DNA from: Macrothele yani
Taxonomy: Eukaryota; Arthropoda; Arachnida; Araneae; Macrothelidae
Reading direction: 5' to 3'
Assembly (NCBI GenBank): GCA_039090855.1
Contig: CM077034.1
Span: 9,998,984-10,062,983, forward strand
DNA: 64,000 bases
The notes beneath the pieces were generated by a model. It saw nothing but the letters and a program-made list of their open reading frames with translations, did no database searches and was not told where the DNA came from. Position numbers and translations under genes: made by a program. Below, one piece after another: positions 20,538-33,200 of the stretch. How positions within the stretch are numbered: position 1 is the first letter of the stretch; each line of letters begins with the position of its first letter.

Positions 20538-21645
20538 TTCAAGGCTTCTTGAATTGGAAGAGGAACTACAAAGGATCAAGTGGGACATTGTCGGGCTAAA
20601 TGAGGTAAGGAGAAAAGGAGATCTCATTGAACTGAAAAGTGGACATCTCTTCTACTATTGTGGGACTCATACTGGCAGAACTAGTGCTGTTGGATTTATA
20701 ATAAACAAGAAACTGAAGGATAAAGTTGTAGAAGTTGAAAGTTCCTCTGACAGAGCTGCACGACTCGTTATCCAACTTTCGAGAAGATACCAGGCTAAGA
20801 TTATCCAAACTTATGCACCCCACCATAAGTCATCCTGAAGAAGAAATTGAAGAATTTTATGAGGAAATTCATCATCTAAATAATAAAGGTAAGCAGCACT
20901 TGAAGATAATTATGGGAAATTTCAATGCAAAAATAGGGCAATGGCAACAGAATGAAACTTCAGTAGGTAAATTCGGTCATGGCAACAGAAACCAGCGTGG
21001 AAATACTCTTGTAGAGTTTGCAGAGGCAGAAGGGTTTTTTCATCTTGAACTCCTTTTTCACGAAAAAGCCACACAGGAAATGGACATGGAGACATCTAAA
21101 TGGGACGACAAGTGAAATTCATTTTATTATGTGTAACAAAAAATTTGTGATAGAAGACTGCAGTGTGCTAAACAAGTTCAACACAGGTAGTGATCATAGA
21201 CTGGGGAGATGTAAGATGCACTTCAACACTAAACTCGAACGTGGCAAGCTCATAGACAAACAAAATGTATTGACGTAACCAACCTTAAAAAACACCATAA
21301 TACCTTCAAGTTGGAACTGAAGAACAGATTCTCTGCTTTAGAAGGCCTAACATCAGAAGAAGTGGATATTTCTGAAGTTAATAGAAAAGTAAAAAACCTG
21401 TTATGGACACAGCAACAAAATTAGCTGGGTCTAAGAACAAGTTGTATGTGAACAAATTATCAGGAAAAAACAAAATGTTGACGCAAAAAAGAAGAGAGAT
21501 GAGGACAACAAAGAAGATGTGACTTCTAAAGTGGAATATATAGAGAGCTATGCAAGACAATACGAAAAAGTATCACCAAAGACGTAAGGAAATTCAACTG
21601 TGAACTAGTGAGGAAAGCAATTGAAAATAACCAAAGCCTAGATGT
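20538..21645 (+). pseudogene. RTE LINE fragment: AP endonuclease region, copy 3
   Basis: Plus-strand similarity to 57130-58230 of the RTE copy 2. Recognisable endonuclease blocks: WDIVGLNEVRRK with the catalytic Glu, IIQTYAP, IIMGNFNAKIG (the Asp of the usual GDFN is Asn here), FIMCNKKFV and GSDHRL. Several frameshifts break it (near 20830, 21020, 21115 and 21260). Both ends are truncated and no reverse transcriptase remains. The changed GDFN residue would by itself disable the nuclease. Confidence 0.85.
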
Positions 21646-21837
21646 ACACAGATTTTAATATATAGAAATACCAAAATTTTCAGGCTAACCGCCACAGCAT
21701 ATATGTTGTAAAAATGATATATTTTGCCAAATGACAGCCCTCACTGTGATCTTGGGGACGGGGGGGTGCAAAGATGGTGTGTATGTTTTTTTTTAATTTT
21801 GATAATACACATTAGTTTTCTGTTTGCTTTCTAAAAC
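21646..21837. other. no gene recognised
   Basis: Short spacer between the RTE fragment and the first tRNA-bearing element, with a G run at 21760-21766. Confidence 0.4.
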
Positions 21838-21849
21838 AGCAAATCAATA

Positions 21850-24264
21850 TCATGAAAGAAATACGGGATTACGCCATATAATACAAATTTTGAAGATGAC
21901 AATCCGATTTTTGGCGTAAATGTGACAAGGATGGTAATCCTTGTCTCATTTACGTGACAGTAATCCCATATTTCTTTCATGATTTATCTGCTTTTCCGGG
22001 CAAACACGGGATAAGATTCTTAACCTCCAGATCCGCTAAACATGAATCCCGGTTGCTTCGACTAGCGAATCCCATGATGGTTATATTCAAATTGATCGGA
22101 AACTTGAAGCTTGGTCGTTCTGGGTGGTGTAGTGGTTAGCATACCCGAGCGTTTTCTGGGAGACGCGGGTTCGAGTCCCATTCCAGGGCGATGAAAAATT
22201 TTCAAGTTTTCGGATATTATCTGACTTACCATCCTTGTCACATTTATGCCAAAAATCGGATCGTCATCTTCAAAATTTGTATTATATGGCATAATCCTGT
22301 ATTTCTTTCATGATTTATCTGCTTTTCCGGGCAAACACGGGATAAGATTCTTAACCTCCAGATTCGCTAAACATGAATGCCGGTTGCTTCGACTAGCGAA
22401 TCCCGTGATGGTTATATTCAAATTGATCGGAAACTTGAAGCTTGGTTGTTCTGGGTGGTGTAGTGGTTAGCATACCCGAGCGTTTTCTGGGAGACGCGGG
22501 TTTGAGTCCCGTTCCAGGGCGATGAAAAATTTTCAAGTTTTCGGATATTATCTGACTTACCATCCTTGTCACATTTATGCCAAAAATCGGATCGTCATCT
22601 TCAAAATTTGTATTATATGGCATAATCCTGTATTTCTTTCATGATTTATCTGCTTTTCCGGGCAAACACGGGATAACATTCTTAACCTCCAGATTCGCTA
22701 AACATGAATGCCGGTTGCTTCGACTAAGCGAATCCCGTGATGGTTATATTCAAATTGATCGGAAACTTGAAGCTTGGTCGTTCTGGGTGGTGTAGTGGTT
22801 AGCATACCCGAGCGTTTTCTGGGAGACGCGGGTTCGAGTCCCGTTCCAGGGCGATGAAAAATTTTCAAGTTTTCGGATATTATCTGACTTACCATCCTTG
22901 TCACATTTATGCCAAAAATCGGATCGTCATCTTCAAAATTTGTATTATATGGCATAATCCTGTATTTCTTTCATGATTTATCTGCTTTTCCGGGCAAACA
23001 CGGGATAAGATTCTTAACCTCCAGATTCGCTAAACATGAATGCCGGTTGCTTCGACTAGAGAATCCTGTGATGGTTATATTCAAATTGATCTGAAACTTG
23101 AAACTTGGTCGTTCTGGGTGGTGTAGTGGTTAGCATACCCGAGCATTTTCTGGGAGATGCGGGTTCGAGTCCCGCTCCAGGACGATTAAAATGTTCAAGT
23201 TTTCAGATATTATCTGACTTGCCATCCTTGTCACATTTACGCCAAAAATCGGATTGTCATCTTCAAAATTTGTATTATATGGCATAATCCTGTATTTCTT
23301 TCATGATTTATCTGCTTTTCCGGGCAAACACGGGATAAGATTCTTAACCTCCAGATTCGCTAAACATGAATGCCGGTTGCTTCGACTAGCGAATCCTGTG
23401 ATGGTTATATTCAAATTGATCTGAAACTTGAAACTTGGTCGTTCTGGGTAGTGTAGTGGTTAGCATACCCGAGCATTTTCTGGGAGATGAGGGTTCGAGT
23501 CCCGCTCCAGGACGATTAAAATGTTCAAGTTTTCAGATATTATCTGACTTGCCATCCTTGTCACATTTACGCCAAAAAGCGGATTGTCATCTTCAAAATT
23601 TGTATTATATGGCATAATCCTGTATTTCTTTCATGATTTATCTGCTTTTCCGGGCAAACACGGGATAAGATTCTTAACCTCCAGATTCGCTAAACATGAA
23701 TGCCGGTTGCTTCGACTAGCGAATCCTGTGATGGTTATATTCAAATTGATCTGAAACTTGAAACTTGAAACTTGGTCGTTCTGGGTGGTGTAGTGGTTAG
23801 CATACCCGAGCATTTTCTGGGAGATGCGGGTTCGAGTCCCGCTCCAGGACGATTAAAATGTTCAAGTTTTCAGATATTATCTGACTTACCATCCTTGTCA
23901 CATTTACGCCAAAAATCGGATTGTCATCTTCAAAATTTGTATTATATGGCATAATCCTGTATTTCTTTCATGATTTATCTGCTTTTCCGGGCAAACACGG
24001 GATAAGATTCTTAACCTCCAGATTCGCTAAACATGAATGCCGGTTGCTTCGACTAGTGAATCCTGTCATGGTTAAATTCAAATTTATCGGAAACTTGGTT
24101 GTTCTGAGTGGTGTAGTGGTTAGCATACCCGGGCGTTTTCTTGGACACGCGGGTTCGAGTCCCGCTCCAGGACGATGAAAAATTTTCAAGTTTTCGGATA
24201 TTATCTGACTTACCATCCTTGTCACATTTACACCAAAAATCGGATTGTCATCTTCAAAATTTGT
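21850..24264 (+). mobile_element. tRNA-bearing tandem-repeat element, insertion 1
   Basis: The element is flanked by the direct repeat agcaaatcaata (21838-21849 and 24265-24276). It starts with catgaaagaaatacggga, has a short inverted portion, then seven plus-strand units of about 331 bp, and ends ..cttcaaaatttgt. Each unit holds a tRNA-like sequence whose acceptor stem starts at 22118, 22449, 22781, 23112, 23442, 23779 and 24102. The same ends and 12-bp duplications are seen at 45209-46990 and 62698-63960. The many short frames on both strands are repeats of non-coding sequence. Confidence 0.85.
22118..22188 (+). pseudogene. tRNA-like cloverleaf, first of seven
   Basis: Acceptor TTCTGGG pairs with TCCAGGG, the A box tggtgtagtgg and B box ggttcgagtcc match RNA polymerase III promoters, and the T stem GCGGG pairs with the following half. 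The anticodon loop GCGTTTT has C instead of U at position 33, so a working tRNA is unlikely. The A box resembles tRNA-Val. Confidence 0.6.
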
Positions 24265-24276
24265 AGCAAATCAATA

Positions 24277-24697
24277 GTTCTCAAGGGCTACACAAAAGTC
24301 CTGCACTCCTAATTAAAAAATAAATTAGATGCTGCACATCCCTAAATTGTAAATTTTGGATGATTCCTTTTTACGACGACTGAGACCACTTATCTCATTT
24401 TTTCTTTTGTTTTTGTCTTTTGGTCTACCCTGTTTAGACACTTAATCCATGAATATAACTGTTGGTCTTATGTTGAGCCGATTCTTTTTTGTAAGGCTTG
24501 TAATGTGTTTGAATTGCACATTACTTTTTATATGTGAACTGCATTTCAACTTTTTATACAGTGGGAACTGATATGTTAAATTAAATCATGATTTCCTCAT
24601 TTTTTCACTTTGGAATAACAAAGTAATCCCACTACCGATCAAACAGTACATACCAGCACTATTATTCAAGATCTATAAATCGTATATCTACTACATC
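24277..24697. other. no gene recognised
   Basis: AT-rich spacer to the left end of the large Tc/mariner-like element. Confidence 0.4.
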
Positions 24698-24906
24698 TAC
24701 CAGGTGATCCAAAAGTAACAGAAAATTAGAAAAATCAATAATTCGCAAAGTATTTACAGTAATCAGATGCGGTTTTCACAGAAATGCATAGGAAGACGTG
24801 GGATTTTTGTGAATAATGCAGAAATTTAATACCAAAATAGTTACATTTCCGACCACCAGATGGCGCCACAGGTGATTGCATAGTTGGGGTTGTGGTGTAG
24901 TACAGT

Positions 24907-27060
24907 TCACACCGAAGACATGACAGAAACATGATGACAGGTTGAGTCCTTCCACGTGGCCAATAAAGTTGGCCGAACTCTGCACACCGTTGACTTCAAG
25001 TAGCCCCAGAACCAAAAATCGCAAGGTGCAAGGTCTGGAGACCTGGGAGCCACTCGTGCAGAAAGAAGCGACTTAGGACATGGTTCTCTCCAAACGTTGA
25101 CCGTAGCAGTAGCTTCACAGGAGCAGCAATGTGTGGTAGTGCTCCATCTCGCATGAATGTGGCAGCACGGAGTGCTTGCCTCTCTTGTAAGCGTGGGGAT
25201 AATGCTGTTTCTTAACAGCGCTGCATGACGATCACCTGTGACAGTAACGGTTCGAAATCCAGAGCTCTGGACTTCCTCAAAGAGAAGCGGGCCAATAACA
25301 AAAGAAGCTGTGAAACCGCAGCACACTGTAACTTTTGGCTGACGAATGGGGTTTGTCCACAACTGCACGTTGGTTCTCTGCAGCCCACTCGCTGCAGTTT
25401 TGCGTGTTTACACTTCCACGAAGTGTGAAGTGAGCTTCGTCAGTCCACAGGACTGTTAACAGCCAGTCCGCGCCATCTTTAATGCGCTGGAACACACAAT
25501 TCGCAAAATCTCGCCGCTTAGGGAAATCGGCAGGTTGCAGTTCACGCACATGCTGAATTTTGTAGGGATATCTCTTAAGGATGATCCATAGTGAGCTCCA
25601 CACACTACCATACGAAACATCAGTCTGTTGTGAAACTTTACAGGAACTGCATTCCCCATGTGGTGAAGCTGTCGATAGGGTGTCGACTCCGTGTTCGACC
25701 TCAGACCCGATTGCACCAGATGTTTGGGGGTCTCCCGCTTCTTGGACATGCTGCCAAACAGTAGGGTCTCCTGCTTCTTGGACATGCTGCCAAACAGTAG
25801 GGTCTCCTTCTTCTTGGACATGCTGCCAAACAGTAGGGTCTCCTGCTTCTTGGACATGCTGCCAAACAGAAGGGTCTCCTGCTTCTTGGACATGCTGCCA
25901 AACAGTAGGGTCTCCTGCTTCTTGGACTTGCTGCCAAACAGTAGGGTCTCCTGCTTCTTCGACTTGCTGCCAAACAGTAGGGTCTCCTGCTTCTTGGACA
26001 TGCTGCCAAACAGGGGGTCTCCTGCTTCTTGGACATGCTGCCAAACAGTAGGGTCTCCTGCTTCTTGGACTTCCTGCCAAACAGTAGGGTCTCCTGCTTC
26101 TTGGACATGCTGCCAAACAGTAGGGTCTCCTGCTTCTTGGACTTCCTGCCAAACAGTAGGGTCTCCTGCTTCTTGGACATGCTGCCAAACAGTAGGGTCT
26201 CCTGCTTCTTGGACATGCTGCCAAACAGAAGGGTCTCCTGCTTCTTGGACATGCTGCCAAACAGTAGGGTCTCCTGCTTCTTGGACTTCCTGCCAAACAG
26301 TAGGGTCTCCTGCTTCTTGGACATGCTGCCAAACAGGGTGTCTCCTGCTTCTTGGACATGCTGCCAAACAGTAGGGTCTCCTGCTTCTTGGACTTCCTGC
26401 CAAACAGTAGGGTCTCCTGCTTCTTGGACATGCTGCCAAACAGTAGGGTCTCCTGCTTCTTGGACATGCTGCCAAACAGAAGGGTCTCCTGCTTCTTGGA
26501 CATGCTGCCAAACAGTAGGGTCTCCTGCTTCTTGGACTTCCTGCCAAACAGTAGGGTCTCCTGCTTCTTGGACATGCTGCCAAACAGGGTGTCTCCTGCT
26601 TCTTGGACATGCTGCCAAACAGTAGGGTCTCCTGCTTCTTGGACATGCTGCCAAACAGTAGGGTCCTGCTTCTTGGACATGCTGCCAAACAATAGGGTCT
26701 CCTGCTTCTTGGACATGCTGCCAAACAGGGTGTCTCCTGCTTCTTGGACATGCTGCCAAACAGTAGGGTCTCCTTCTTCTTGGACATGCTGCCAAACAGT
26801 AGGGTCTCCTGCTTCTTGGACATGCTGCCAAACAGAAGGGTCTCCTGCTTCTTGGACATGCTGCCAAACAGTAGGGTCTCCTGCTGCTTGGACTTGCTGC
26901 CTCAAAATTTTTCACCATCTGCTTCAATGCCGAACAAGACATTGGTCTTTTTCCACGTTTCATACCATGCATTGAACGAAAAGAGCGCAATGCTGCACTT
27001 GAACTTTGCGAGTTCTGGTAAAACAATTTAACTAACAGTGCTTTATCACGTAAAGACATG
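24907..27060 (-). pseudogene. Tc/mariner-like transposase split by a minisatellite (element L)
   Basis: It starts MSLRDKALLVKLFYQN at 27060 with an N-terminal helix-turn-helix (ALRSFRSMHGMKRGKRPMS). The 36-bp array (25728-26895) then interrupts it. The catalytic part resumes with YPYKIQHVRELQPADFPKR, first Asp in LWTDEAHFTLRGSVN, and after a frameshift near 25370 VTVCCGFTASFVIGPL. The second Asp region (FMRDGALPH-like) is present only in a shifted frame near 25140-25170, and the SPDLAPCDFWFWGYLK block follows. Ends at 24907. Several frameshifts make it inactive. The family is widespread in arthropods and is usually about 350-400 residues. Confidence 0.85.
25728..26895. repeat. 36-bp minisatellite inside the transposase
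   Basis: About 32 copies of a 36-bp unit (ggtctcctgcttcttggaca then tgctgccaaacagtag). The variants differ by acatgctg versus acttcctg or acttgctg, by cagtag versus cagaag, and by rare 2-4 bp losses. Because 36 is divisible by three and the unit lacks stops on the minus strand, all three minus frames stay open over hundreds of codons, giving 12-residue repeats. These long frames are a by-product and not evidence for a gene. Confidence 0.95.
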
Positions 27061-27235
27061 TTTATGCGTAGCAATAGCAACTTACCTGGCATCCATTGAT
27101 ACCCTTTGGCATGCAGCTCGCCGTGTTCACCAACAGCAGGAACTTTACTCACAGCCCAATCAATCACACAACACTGATCACTCACTATACCCGCAGGGCG
27201 GGTCCACCCATAGGCATCAGCAGGTAATGACAGAA

Positions 27236-27252
27236 CCCACACTGATAAGTCA
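27236..27252. repeat. 17-bp target-site duplication, left copy
   Basis: cccacactgataagtca, identical to 34814-34830. It marks the left border of the SINE insertion. Confidence 0.93.
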
Positions 27253-30200
27253 GATCAGATAAGATCATATGCAGAGGATTTTAGGAAGGGAGTGTCTGAC
27301 CACAGGTCTTAAACAACCCTTAGAAATAAGAAGCTAGGAGATTTGGGCTAGAATGCCCGATAGGGAAGTGACACGGAAGCGAGGTAGAAGACGCCCTTAT
27401 TTACTACCGGGGGTCAGAAGGCTTAACGTGCCCATTCAATGCTCTAGTAGATCAGATCAGATCATATGTAGAGGATTTTAGGAAGGGAGTGTCTGACCCC
27501 AGGTCTTAAACAACCCTTAGAAATAGGAAGCTAGGAGATTTGGGCTAGAGTGCCCGATAGGAAAGTGACACGGAAGCGAGGTAGAAGACGCCCTTATTTA
27601 CTACCGGGGGTCAGAAGGCTTAACGTGCCCATTCAATGCTCTAGTAGATCAGATCTGATCATATGTAGAGGATTTCAGGAAGGGAGTGTCTGACCCCAGG
27701 TCTTAAACATCCCTTAGAAATAGGAAGCTAGGAGATTTGGGCTAGAGTGCCCGATAGGAAAGTGACACGGAAGCGAGGTAGAAGACGCCCTTATTTACTA
27801 CCGGGGGTCAGAAGGCTTAACGTGCCCATTCAATGCTCTAGTAGATCAGATCAGATCATATGTAGAGGATTTTAGGAAGGGAGTGTCTGACCCCAGGTCT
27901 TAAACAACCCTTAGAAATAGGAAGCTAGGAGATTTGGGCTAGAGTGCCCGATAGGAAAGTGACACGGAAGCGAGGTAGAAGACGCCCTTATTTACTACCG
28001 GGGGTCAGAAGGCTTAACGTGCCCATTCAATGCTCTAGTAGATCAGATCAGATCATATGTAGAGGATTTTAGGAAGGGAGTGTCTGACCACAGGTCTTAA
28101 ACAACCCTTAGAAATAGGAAGCTAGGAGATTTGGGCTAGAGTGCCCGATAGGAAAGTGACACGGAAGCGAGGTAGAAAGACGCCCTTATTTACTACCGGG
28201 GGTCAGAAGGCTTAACGTGCCCATTCAATGCTCTAGTAGATCAGATCAGATCATATGTAGAGGATTTTAGGAAGGGAGTGTCTGACCACAGGTCTTAAAC
28301 AACCCTTAGAAATAGGAAGCTAGGAGATTTGGGCTAGAGTGCCCGATAGGAAAGTGACACGGAAGCGAGGTAGAAGACGCCCTTATTTACTACCGGGGGT
28401 CAGAAGGCTTAACGTGCCCATTCAATGCTCTAGTAGATCAGATCAGATCATATGTAGAGGATTTTAGGAAGGGAGTGTCTGACCACAGGTCTTAAACAAC
28501 CCTTAGAAATAGGAAGCTAGGAGATTTGGGCTAGAGTGCCCGATAGGAAAGTGACACGGAAGCGAGGTAGAAGACGCCCTTATTTACTACCGGGGGTCAG
28601 AAGGCTTAACGTGCCCATTCAATGCTCTAGTAGATCAGATCAGATCATATGTAGAGGATTTTAGGAAGGGAGTGTCTGACCCCAGGTCTTAAACAACCCT
28701 TAGAAATAGGAAGCTAGGAGATTTGGGCTAGAGTGCCCGATAGGAAAGTGACACGGAAGCGAGGTAGAAGACGCCCTTATTTACTACCGGGGGTCAGAAG
28801 GCTTAACGTGCCCATTCAATGCTCTAGTAGATCAGATCAGATCATATGTAGAGGATTTTAGGAAGGGAGTGTCTGACCACAGGTCTTAAACAACCCTTAG
28901 AAATAGGAAGCTAGGAGATTTGGGCTAGAGTGCCCGATAGGAAAGTGACACGGAAGCGAGGTAGAAGACGCCCTTATTTACTACCGGGGGTCAGAAGGCT
29001 TAACGTGCCCATTCAATGCTCTAGTAGATCAGATCAGATCATATGTAGAGGATTTTAGGAAGGGAGTGTCTGACCCCAGGTCTTAAACAACCCTTAGAAA
29101 TAGGAAGCTAGGAGATTTGGGCTAGAGTGCCCGATAGGAAAGTGACACGGAAGCGAGGTAGAAGACGCCCTTATTTACTACCGGGGGTCAGAAGGCTTAA
29201 CGTGCCCATTCAATGCTCTAGTAGATCAGATCAGATCATATGTAGAGGATTTTAGGAAGGGAGTGTCTGACCACAGGTCTTAAACAACCCTTAGAAATAG
29301 GAAGCTAGGAGATTTGGGCTAGAGTGCCCGATAGGAAAGTGACACGGAAGCGAGGTAGAAGACGCCCTTATTTACTACCGGGGGTCAGAAGGCTTAACGT
29401 GCCCATTCAATGCTCTAGTAGATCAGATCAGATCATATGTAGAGGATTTTAGGAAGGGAGTGTCTGACCCCAGGTCTTAAACAACCCTTAGAAATAGGAA
29501 GCTAGGAGATTTGGGCTAGAGTGCCCGATAGGAAAGTGACACGGAAGCGAGGTAGAAGACGCCCTTATTTACTACCGGGGGTCAGAAGGCTTAACGTGCC
29601 CATTCAATGCTCTAGTAGATCAGATCTGATCATATGTAGAGGATTTCAGGAAGGGAGTGTCTGACCCCAGGTCTTAAACATCCCTTAGAAATAGGAAGCT
29701 AGGAGATTTGGGCTAGAGTGCCCGATAGGAAAGTGACACGGAAGCGAGGTAGAAGACGCCCTTATTTACTACCGGGGGTCAGAAGGCTTAACGTGCCCAT
29801 TCAATGCTCTAGTAGATCAGATCCAGATCATATGTAGAGGATTTTAGGAAGGGAGTGTCTGACCCCAGGTCTTAAACAACCCTTAGAAATAGGAAGCTAG
29901 GAGATTTGGGCTAGAGTGCCCGATAGGAAAGTGACACGGAAGCGAGGTAGAAGACGCCCTTATTTACTACCGGGGGTCAGAAGGCTTAACGTGCCCATTC
30001 AATGCTCTAGTAGATCAGATCTGATCATATGTAGAGGATTTCAGGAAGGGAGTGTCTGACCCCAGGTCTTAAACATCCCTTAGAAATAGGAAGCTAGGAG
30101 ATTTGGGCTAGAGTGCCCGATAGGAAAGTGACACGGAAGCGAGGTAGAAGACGCCCTTATTTACTACCGGGGGTCAGAAGGCTTAACGTGCCCATTCAAT

Positions 30201-33200
30201 GCTCTAGTAGATCAGATCAGATCATATGTAGAGGATTTTAGGAAGGGAGTGTCTGACCCCAGGTCTTAAACAACCCTTAGAAATAGGAAGCTAGGAGATT
30301 TGGGCTAGAGTGCCCGATAGGAAAGTGACACGGAAGCGAGGTAGAAGACGCCCTTATTTACTACCGGGGTCAGAAGGCTTAACGTGCCCATTCAATGCTC
30401 TAGTAGATCAGATCAGATCATATGTAGAGGATTTTAGGAAGGGAGTGTCTGACCACAGGTCTTAAACAACCCTTAGAAATAGGAAGCTAGGAGATTTGGG
30501 CTAGAGTGCCCGATAGGAAAGTGACACGGAAGCGAGGTAGAAGACGCCCTTATTTACTACCGGGGGTCAGAAGGCTTAACGTGCCCATTCAATGCTCTAG
30601 TAGATCAGATCAGATCATATGTAGAGGATTTTAGGAAGGAGTGTCTAACCCCAGGTCTTAAACAACCCTTAGAAATAGGAAGCTAGGAGATTTGAGCTGG
30701 AGTGCCCGATAGGAAAGTGACACGGAAGCGAGGTAGAAGACGCCCTTATTTACTACCGGGGGTCAGAAGGCTTAACGTGCCCATTCAATGCTCTAGTAGA
30801 TCAGATCAGATCATATGTAGAGGATTTTAGGAAGGGAGTGTCTGACCCCAGGTCTTAAACATCCCTTAGAAATAGGAAGCTAGGAGATTTGGGCTAGAGT
30901 GCCCGATAGGAAAGTGACACGGAAGCGAGGTAGAAGACGCCCTTATTTACTACCGGGGGTCAGAAGGCTTAACGTGCCCATTAAATGCTCTAGTAGATCA
31001 GATCAGATCATATGTAGAGGATTTTAGGAAGGGAGTGTCTGACCCCAGGTCTTAAACAACCCTTAGAAATAGGAAGCTAGGAGATTTGGGCAAGAGTGCC
31101 CGATAGGAAAGTGACACGGAAGCGAGGTAGAAGACGCCCTTATTTACTACCGGGGGTCAGAAGGCTTAACGTGCCCATTCAATGCTCTAGTAGATCAGAT
31201 CAGATCACATGTAGAGGATTTTAGGAAGGGAGTGTCTGACCCCAGATCTTAAACAACCCTTAGAAATAGGAAGCTAGGAGATTTGGGCTAGGGTACCCGA
31301 TAGGAAAGTGACACGGAAGCGAAGTAGAAGACGCCCTTATTTACTACCGGGGGTCAGAAGGCTTAACGTGCCCATTCAATGCTCTAGTAGATCAGATCAG
31401 ATCACATGTAGAGGATTTTAGGAAGGGAGTGTCTGACCCCAGATCTTAAACAACCCTTAGAAATAGGAAGCTAGGAGATTTGGGCTAGGGTACCCGATAG
31501 GAAAGTGACACGGAAGCGAAGTAGAAGACGCCCTTATTTACTACCGGGGGTGAGAAGGCTTAACGTGCCCATTCAATGCTCTAGTAGATCAGATCAGATC
31601 ACATGTAGAGGATTTTAGGAAGGGAGTGTCTGACCCCAGATCTTAAACAACCCTTAGAAATAGGAAGCTAGGAGATTTGGGCTAGGGTACCCGATAGGAA
31701 AGTGACACGGAAGCGAAGTAGAAGACGCCCTTATTTACTACCGGGGGTCAGAAGGCTTAACGTGCCCATTCAATGCTCTAGTAGATCAGATCAGATCACA
31801 TGTAGAGGATTTTAGGAAGGGAGTGTCTGACCCCAGATCTTAAACAACCCTTAGAAATAGGAAGCTAGGAGATTTGGGCTAGGGTACCCGATAGGAAAGT
31901 GACACGGAAGCGAAGTAGAAGACGCCCTTATTTACTACCGGGGGTCAGAAGGCTTAACGTGCCCATTCAATGCTCTAGTAGATCAGATCAGATCACATGT
32001 AGAGGATTTTAGGAAGGGAGTGTCTGACCCCAGGTCTTAAACAACCCTTAGAAATAGGAAGCTAGGAGATTTAGGCTAGAGTGCCCGATACGAAAGTGAC
32101 ACGGAAGCGAGGTAGAAGACGCCCTTATTTACTACCGGGGGTCAGAAGGCTTAACGTGCCCATTCAATGCTCTAGTAGATCAGATCAGATCATATGTAGA
32201 GGATTTTAGGAAGGGAGTGTCTGACCCCAGGTCTTAAACAACCCTTAGAAATAGGAAGCTAGGAGATTTAGGCTAGAGTGCCCGATAGGAAAGTGACACG
32301 GAAGTGAGGTAGAAGACGCCCTTGTTTACTACCGGGGTCAGAAGGCTTAACGTGCCCATTCAATGCTCTAGTAGATCAGATCAGATCATATGTAGAGGAT
32401 TTTAGGAAGGAGTGTCTGACCCCAGGTCTTAAACAACCCTTAGAAATAGGAAGCTAGGAGATTTGGGCTAGAGTCCCCGATAGGAAAGTGACACGGAAGC
32501 GAGGTAGAAGACGCCCTTATTTTCTACCAGGGGTCAGAAGGCTTAACGTGCCCATTCAATGCTCTAGTAGATCAGATCAGATCATATGTAGAGGATTTTA
32601 GGAAGGAGTGTCTGACCCCAGGTCTTAAACATCCCTTAGAAATAGGAAGCTAGGAGATTTGGGCTAGAGTGCCCGATAGGAAAGTGACACGGAAGCGAGG
32701 TAGAAGACGCCCTTATTTACTACCGGGGTCAGAAGGCTTAACGTGCCCATTCAATGCTCTAGTAGATCAGATCAGATCACATGTAGAGGATTTTAGGAAG
32801 GGAGTGTCTGACCCCAGGTCTTAAATAACCCTTAGAAATAGGAAGCTAGGAGATTTAGGCTAGAGTGCCCGATAGGAAAGTGACACGGAAGCGAGGTAGA
32901 AGACGCCCTTATTTACTACCGGGGGTCAGAAGGCTTAACGTGCCCATTCAATGCTCTAGTAGATCAGATCAGATCATATGTAGAGGATTTTAGGAAGGGA
33001 GTGTCTGACACCAGGTCTTAAACAACCCTTATAAATAGGAAGCTAGGAGATTTGGGCTAGAGTGCCCGATAGGAAAGTGACACGGAAGCGAGGTAGAAGA
33101 CACCCTTATTTTCTACCAGGGGTCAGAAGGCTTAACGTGCCAATTCAATGCTCTAGTAGATCAGATCAGATCATATGTAGAGGATTTTAGGAAGGGAGTG

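Noticed and set aside
22118..24172. A cluster of seven working tRNA genes
   Set aside because: The cloverleaf pairs, but the anticodon loop has C at position 33, some anticodon stems mismatch, and the copies lie within a mobile repeat.
22062..24225. Small frames on both strands repeated every ~331 bp
   Set aside because: They lie on a non-coding tRNA-bearing repeat and cross the tRNA-like sequence; no start context or conserved protein.
25277..27242. Very long minus-strand open frames of 467-542 codons with 12-residue repeats
   Set aside because: They arise from a 36-bp minisatellite without stop codons that is open in all three minus frames; only the flanking parts are transposase.
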